7,677 nt of DNA, taken from assembly GCA_016784625.1 (NCBI GenBank), contig JADHUF010000049.1, positions 1 through 7,677 on the forward strand, in the 5' to 3' direction. The position numbers were made by a program, and so were the translations under genes. The stretch's first letter is position 1. Every line of letters starts with the position of its first letter. The notes below the pieces were generated by a model. The model saw only the letters and a program-made list of their open reading frames with translations. It did no database searches and was not told the origin of the DNA. Origin of the DNA: Candidatus Nitrosopumilus sp. (GTDB lineage: Archaea > Thermoproteota > Nitrososphaeria > Nitrososphaerales > Nitrosopumilaceae). Below are positions 5,165-7,677 of the stretch, piece after piece.

Positions 5165-5980
5165 TTTTACTAGTGCTCTGAATTTATCATTACTGTGCAG
5201 TTTTGTAAATATCTGTTCTTCTTTTGCCCACGTGCGTATTATTTTTGGGTTTCTTGAAATTGCCTGTTTTAGTAATTCTAGTGCTTCTGGATATTCTTCT
5301 AATGCTGCCTTACTTCTAGATTTTGCATAAATTACATTTACATTGTCTTTGTATTTTTTTAGAATTTCATCAAACACATCTAGCGCCTTTTCGTGTCTTC
5401 CTAATTCTGCCAATTGAACACCTTTTTGAAAAAATGCATCCTGGTTGTTTGGATATTTTTTACAAATATTTTGGAAACAATTTAGCGCCTCTTCATGTTT
5501 TTTCATTTTTCCTAAAACAATGCCTTTGTAGACCATTGCGTTTGGTTTTCCTGAATCTGCAGAGATTGCTTTTTCTAATGCAATTAGCGCCTCTTCGTGC
5601 TCTTGAAGTTTGTCTAGTAATACTCCTTTGTTAAAATATGATGCAGCATATTTTGGGTTTGCCTCAATTGCCATGTCATAGCATTCTGATGCTGCTTGAA
5701 TATTTCCATTTTCTGCCATCGCAATGCCTTTGTTATTCAATGCTTGAGCATCTTTTGAATTAATTTCTAACATTTTATCAAAACATGTAATTGCGTCACT
5801 GTATTTTCTTATTTTATTTAATGCAATGCCTTTGTTGAGTAATACCTCTATGTCTTCTGGATTTTGTTTTAGAATTTTATTAAATAATGATATTGCTGCT
5901 TTAGGTTGATTTTTTCCCATCATGGACATCGCATCATACTTCATATCTTCTGGATTTTTTTTTGATCCAAATAACCCCAT
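5159..5980 (-). CDS. TPR-repeat protein (about seven tetratricopeptide repeats)
   Basis: A 273-aa protein made almost entirely of 34-residue TPR units from about residue 12 to 250. The consensus positions are clear in units such as the one beginning ALNNKGIAMAENGNIQAASE and the one beginning ASYFNKGVLLDKLQEHEEAL: a small residue at 8, Gly or Ala at 20, and Pro near the end (NP/YPNN). The N-terminus is MGLFGSKKNPED, with no signal peptide or membrane helix, so it is probably cytosolic. TPR arrays bind peptides or assemble complexes; the partner is unknown. The repeats remain visible in the DNA: AGCGCCT occurs at 5382, 5484 and 5586, exactly 102 bases apart. Start at ATG 5980. The 38-aa gene lies 37 bases upstream on the same strand and may share its transcript. 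The end overlaps the 243-aa gene by 6 bases. Confidence 0.92.
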   Translation of the reverse strand: MGLFGSKKNPEDMKYDAMSMMGKNQPKAAISLFNKILKQNPEDIEVLLNKGIALNKIRKYSDAITCFDKMLEINSKDAQALNNKGIAMAENGNIQAASECYDMAIEANPKYAASYFNKGVLLDKLQEHEEALIALEKAISADSGKPNAMVYKGIVLGKMKKHEEALNCFQNICKKYPNNQDAFFQKGVQLAELGRHEKALDVFDEILKKYKDNVNVIYAKSRSKAALEEYPEALELLKQAISRNPKIIRTWAKEEQIFTKLHSNDKFRALVKL

Positions 5981-6017
5981 ATTTTTATCAAAATGCTATT
6001 GCTAATGAAAGTTTAGT

Positions 6018-6134
6018 TTAATTCAATGATTTGAATTTTTTAATTGCCTCTTTTGCCATTTCTTCCTGTTTTTTTGCAGAAGTATCTGTTGGATCTTCCG
6101 TTGCATATGCCTCTTTTTCTTTTTTCTTTTCCAT
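6018..6134 (-). CDS. Small Lys/Glu-rich protein of 38 aa
   Basis: A complete minus-strand reading frame of 38 codons plus TAA, starting MEKKKEKEAYATEDPTD and ending AIKKFKSLN. It is highly charged, with a lysine-rich start, an acidic middle and a probable amphipathic helix at the end (about residues 20-36). The best evidence that it is a gene is position: a strong TATA box (TTTATAAAA) lies 19-27 bases before the ATG, as expected of a leaderless mRNA, and the TPR gene follows 37 bases after its stop on the same strand. I know of no function; a small partner or regulator of the TPR protein is possible, as is a general nucleic-acid or protein-binding tail. It is below the usual length cut-offs and easily missed by gene callers. 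Confidence 0.62.
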   Translation of the reverse strand: MEKKKEKEAYATEDPTDTSAKKQEEMAKEAIKKFKSLN

Positions 6135-6152
6135 GAATCACTGCACTTGGTA

Positions 6153-6163
6153 TTTTATAAAAA
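6153..6163 (-). promoter_or_regulatory. TATA box of the 38-aa gene (symmetric core)
   Basis: The minus strand reads TTTTTATAAAA, with the TTTATAAA palindrome at 6154-6161. It is centred about 24-25 bases before the ATG at 6134, so transcription should start at or next to that ATG. Because the core is symmetric it could also fire to the right, giving a start near 6184 and an mRNA with a leader of about 50 bases for the gene at 6235. Confidence 0.5.
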
Positions 6164-6203
6164 CCTGAAGAACTTTCTTAAAGATAACCCTTAATTTGAT
6201 TCA

Positions 6204-6216
6204 TTTTTTATTTTAT
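6204..6216 (+). promoter_or_regulatory. Possible TATA box of the 112-aa gene
   Basis: The run TTTTTTATTTTAT is centred about 25 bases before the ATG at 6235, matching the spacing for a leaderless mRNA. The sequence is low in complexity, so confidence is limited. It lies within the codons that a TTG start at 6196 would use, which argues against that longer start. Confidence 0.35.
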
Positions 6217-6234
6217 TTGTTGCCTAATTCTAAA

Positions 6235-6573
6235 ATGCGTTATCTGGCTGATAAAGTATTTGTACATCATTGGCCTAAGGACTCTCCTATTTGGCCTGAT
6301 TCTTTACAACAAAAACTTGACGTCTTAATTAACAAAAATTCTAACAAAAAAGAAATTATTATTGATTCTGATATTATACAGATCCAAAATTTTAAATTTT
6401 TTTCTTTACAAAAAATTGGAATTTCTGTACCTTTTTTTAAAGAAGAGTGCACTATGATTTTTGAATCCCAATTTGAGGATGTTTTTGCTCATGTTCATAT
6501 TACTATGAGGAATGATGATTTCATAGATATTTTCAATCAATTAATTTCTTGGAAGAATAGCATTAATTCATGA
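6235..6573 (+). CDS. Unrecognised 112-aa protein
   Basis: I do not recognise this protein. Starting at ATG 6235 it is 112 aa and begins MRYLADKVFVHHWPKDSPIW. A frame extending upstream to a TTG at 6196 would add 13 mostly hydrophobic residues, but TTG is rarer as a start and a TATA-like run occupies that stretch. The N-terminal 22 residues hold two His, two Trp and three Pro in a compact segment. The centre has alternating hydrophobic strands (EIIIDSDIIQIQNFKFF), and the C-terminus is a probable amphipathic helix. Asp/Glu and His occur in the segment EDVFAHVHIT (81-90), which is only superficially like a histidine triad. No signal peptide or membrane segment. Eleven bases separate its stop from that of the convergent aminotransferase. 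Codon use resembles its neighbours, so it is probably real and lineage-specific. Confidence 0.65.
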   Translation: MRYLADKVFVHHWPKDSPIWPDSLQQKLDVLINKNSNKKEIIIDSDIIQIQNFKFFSLQKIGISVPFFKEECTMIFESQFEDVFAHVHITMRNDDFIDIFNQLISWKNSINS

Positions 6574-6584
6574 CTGTTCTATTT

Positions 6585-7677
6585 TTAGAAATTTTCTGAA
6601 GCTAGAATAATTTTTTTAATATCCTCTTTGGTATGGCTAATTGATATTGCACCTAGTTTACCTGGCAAGAAAAATATCCCATCTTTAGAAATCATTTTAA
6701 AATGATATTTTTGTAACATTTCTGAATCACATTTGGAAACATCTGTTGAATTTACTATCTCTGTTACTCCATTTTTTATAAAATGTGTCATAAATAATGA
6801 GCCCTTACCTGTTACAATCACTTTACCATCAAATACTTTTTCAAGTTCTTTTCTTGCATAGTCTCCTATTGCATTAATTTTTGAATATGTTGACTTGTTT
6901 GTTTTTAAATAATTTAGTGTGGCATATCCTGATGTCATAGATGTTGGATTTGCTGAAAACGTGCCTCCACCAATGTATGCTCTTTCAGATTTCTTCTTAC
7001 CTGTTGTATCTGCATGCTCCATGATTTCTTTTTTACCGCATATGACGCCAATTGCCATACCTCCCCCCGTTATTTTTCCTAAGGTTACAATGTCTGGATC
7101 TAATTTCATTGTTGGATACAAACATCCGTATCTAAATCTAAAACCTGTAACTATTTCATCTAAAATAAATAATGATTTATTTTTATGAACAAATTCTTGA
7201 ATACCTTTGAGATATTCTTTTGTTGCTGGTATACATCCGCCTCCGCCTAAAACCGGTTCAATAATAACACCTGCAAGATTTTTTGAATATTTTTTTAATA
7301 TTTTTAATGAACCTTCTAAATTATTATACGGTATTGAAATAATTTTTTCGTCGTTTACTGTACCACTACTTTCTGATTCTTTAAATGGCCAGTTTACACT
7401 TTTTAGTAAATCCGATGTATATCCGTGCCATCCTCCATCTATCTTTGCAATTATTTTTTTCCCTGTAACTGAACGTGCTAATCTTACTGCATACATTGTA
7501 GCTTCTGTACCTGATGTTACGTATCTGATTTTTTCTGCAACGGGAACTGCTTTTGAAATTAGTTCTGATAATTTTATTGTCTGTTCGTTTACTGTTCCAT
7601 ACATCCAACTTTTTTCAATTTGTTTTTTAATTGACTCTTTAACATTTTTTTGACCATGTCCTAATATCAAAGACCAG
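6585..7677 (-). CDS. Class III aminotransferase of glutamate-1-semialdehyde aminomutase type, N-terminus beyond window
   Basis: A PLP-dependent enzyme, open through the right edge; about 364 C-terminal residues are visible and roughly 60-70 are missing compared with the usual 430. Numbered from the Leu codon ending at 7670: [14 protein letters not shown] (53-66) for PLP phosphate binding, GGWHGYTSD (79-87), DEIVTGFR (171-178) with Asp171 for the PLP nitrogen, and LGKITGGG with Lys199 as the Schiff-base lysine; near the end, [10 protein letters not shown] is typical of the family. HemL proteins convert glutamate-1-semialdehyde to 5-aminolevulinate. Against plain HemL: WHGYTSD in place of YHGHAD, and extra residues ([14 protein letters not shown]) before GTFSANP. 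It may be a HemL paralogue acting on another amino-acid or sugar-type substrate. The TTG at 7667-7670 is an internal Leu, not a start, since the frame continues upstream as WSLILGHG. Confidence 0.88.
   Translation of the reverse strand, partial: WSLILGHGQKNVKESIKKQIEKSWMYGTVNEQTIKLSELISKAVPVAEKIRYVTSGTEATMYAVRLARSVTGKKIIAKIDGGWHGYTSDLLKSVNWPFKESESSGTVNDEKIISIPYNNLEGSLKILKKYSKNLAGVIIEPVLGGGGCIPATKEYLKGIQEFVHKNKSLFILDEIVTGFRFRYGCLYPTMKLDPDIVTLGKITGGGMAIGVICGKKEIMEHADTTGKKKSERAYIGGGTFSANPTSMTSGYATLNYLKTNKSTYSKINAIGDYARKELEKVFDGKVIVTGKGSLFMTHFIKNGVTEIVNSTDVSKCDSEMLQKYHFKMISKDGIFFLPGKLGAISISHTKEDIKKIILASENF

Noticed and set aside
6196..6234. TTG start giving 13 extra residues to the 112-aa protein
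   Set aside because: A TATA-like run lies in this stretch at the right distance from ATG 6235, and the extra residues look like translated AT-rich promoter sequence.
6481..6520. HVHIT in the 112-aa protein as a histidine triad
   Set aside because: Only two of the three histidines are present, and the upstream zinc and nucleotide-loop features of HIT proteins are missing.
7251..7258. Second AACCGGTT, matching the palindrome at 172-179
   Set aside because: It is inside the aminotransferase coding sequence, with no promoter nearby. An 8-base repeat can occur by chance.
7207..7653. Plus-strand open frame of 148 codons within the aminotransferase
   Set aside because: It is antisense to a gene with clear PLP motifs, and its Phe/Ile/Ser-rich product shows no domain; a composition effect of AT-rich coding DNA.
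7668..7670. TTG as start of the aminotransferase
   Set aside because: The frame stays open to the window edge and encodes WSLILGHG, a conserved internal segment of the family, so the true start is outside.
1..7677. Mobile element, CRISPR array, tRNA or rRNA
   Set aside because: I saw no transposase or integrase motifs, no regularly spaced direct repeats outside the TPR gene, and no cloverleaf or rRNA-like GC-rich stretch on either strand.

Overview
The window is strongly AT-rich and gene-dense, and it looks like the chromosome of an ammonia-oxidising archaeon of the Nitrososphaerota (Thaumarchaeota), close to the Nitrosopumilus group. The grounds are: TATA-like boxes centred about 25-28 bases before start codons with no Shine-Dalgarno sequence (leaderless mRNAs); a DnaJ-ferredoxin fusion, which is a hallmark protein of this phylum; a long 3-hydroxyacyl-CoA dehydrogenase of the kind used in the thaumarchaeal 3-hydroxypropionate/4-hydroxybutyrate (HP/HB) carbon fixation cycle; and several small proteins of unknown function. 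This assignment is by recognition, not by a database search.

Layout. Bases 1-119 (minus) hold the start of a ribbon-helix-helix-like small regulator. At 194-703 (plus) is a TIGR00725/LOG-like Rossmann protein. It overlaps tail-to-tail with the 3-hydroxyacyl-CoA dehydrogenase at 693-1832 (minus). That gene diverges from a two-gene plus-strand unit: a 54-aa single C2H2 zinc-finger protein (1887-2051) and, one base later, a 92-aa single-pass membrane protein (2053-2331). The dehydrogenase and the zinc-finger gene appear to share one near-symmetric TATA box. A HIT-family hydrolase (2369-2776, plus) meets the DnaJ-ferredoxin gene (2773-3444, minus) tail-to-tail. Upstream of the latter on the same strand lie two cupins five bases apart (3494-3859 and 3865-4320).

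The second half has an unrecognised 243-aa protein (4433-5164, plus), which overlaps the end of a TPR protein (5159-5980, minus). Upstream of the TPR gene on the same strand is a 38-aa lysine/glutamate-rich small gene (6018-6134). Divergent from that is an unrecognised 112-aa protein (6235-6573, plus), converging on an aminotransferase of the glutamate-1-semialdehyde aminomutase type (6585-7677, minus), whose N-terminus lies beyond the window.

The genes do not form one obvious pathway. The region reads as core-genome housekeeping plus lineage-specific genes, with no mobile element, CRISPR array, RNA gene or defence system visible. No gene-free stretch exceeds about 110 bases. The items most worth a second look are the shared TATA box, which moves the dehydrogenase start 15 codons inward, the zinc-finger/membrane-protein pair, the DnaJ-ferredoxin fusion, the 38-aa gene, and the unassigned 243-aa protein.
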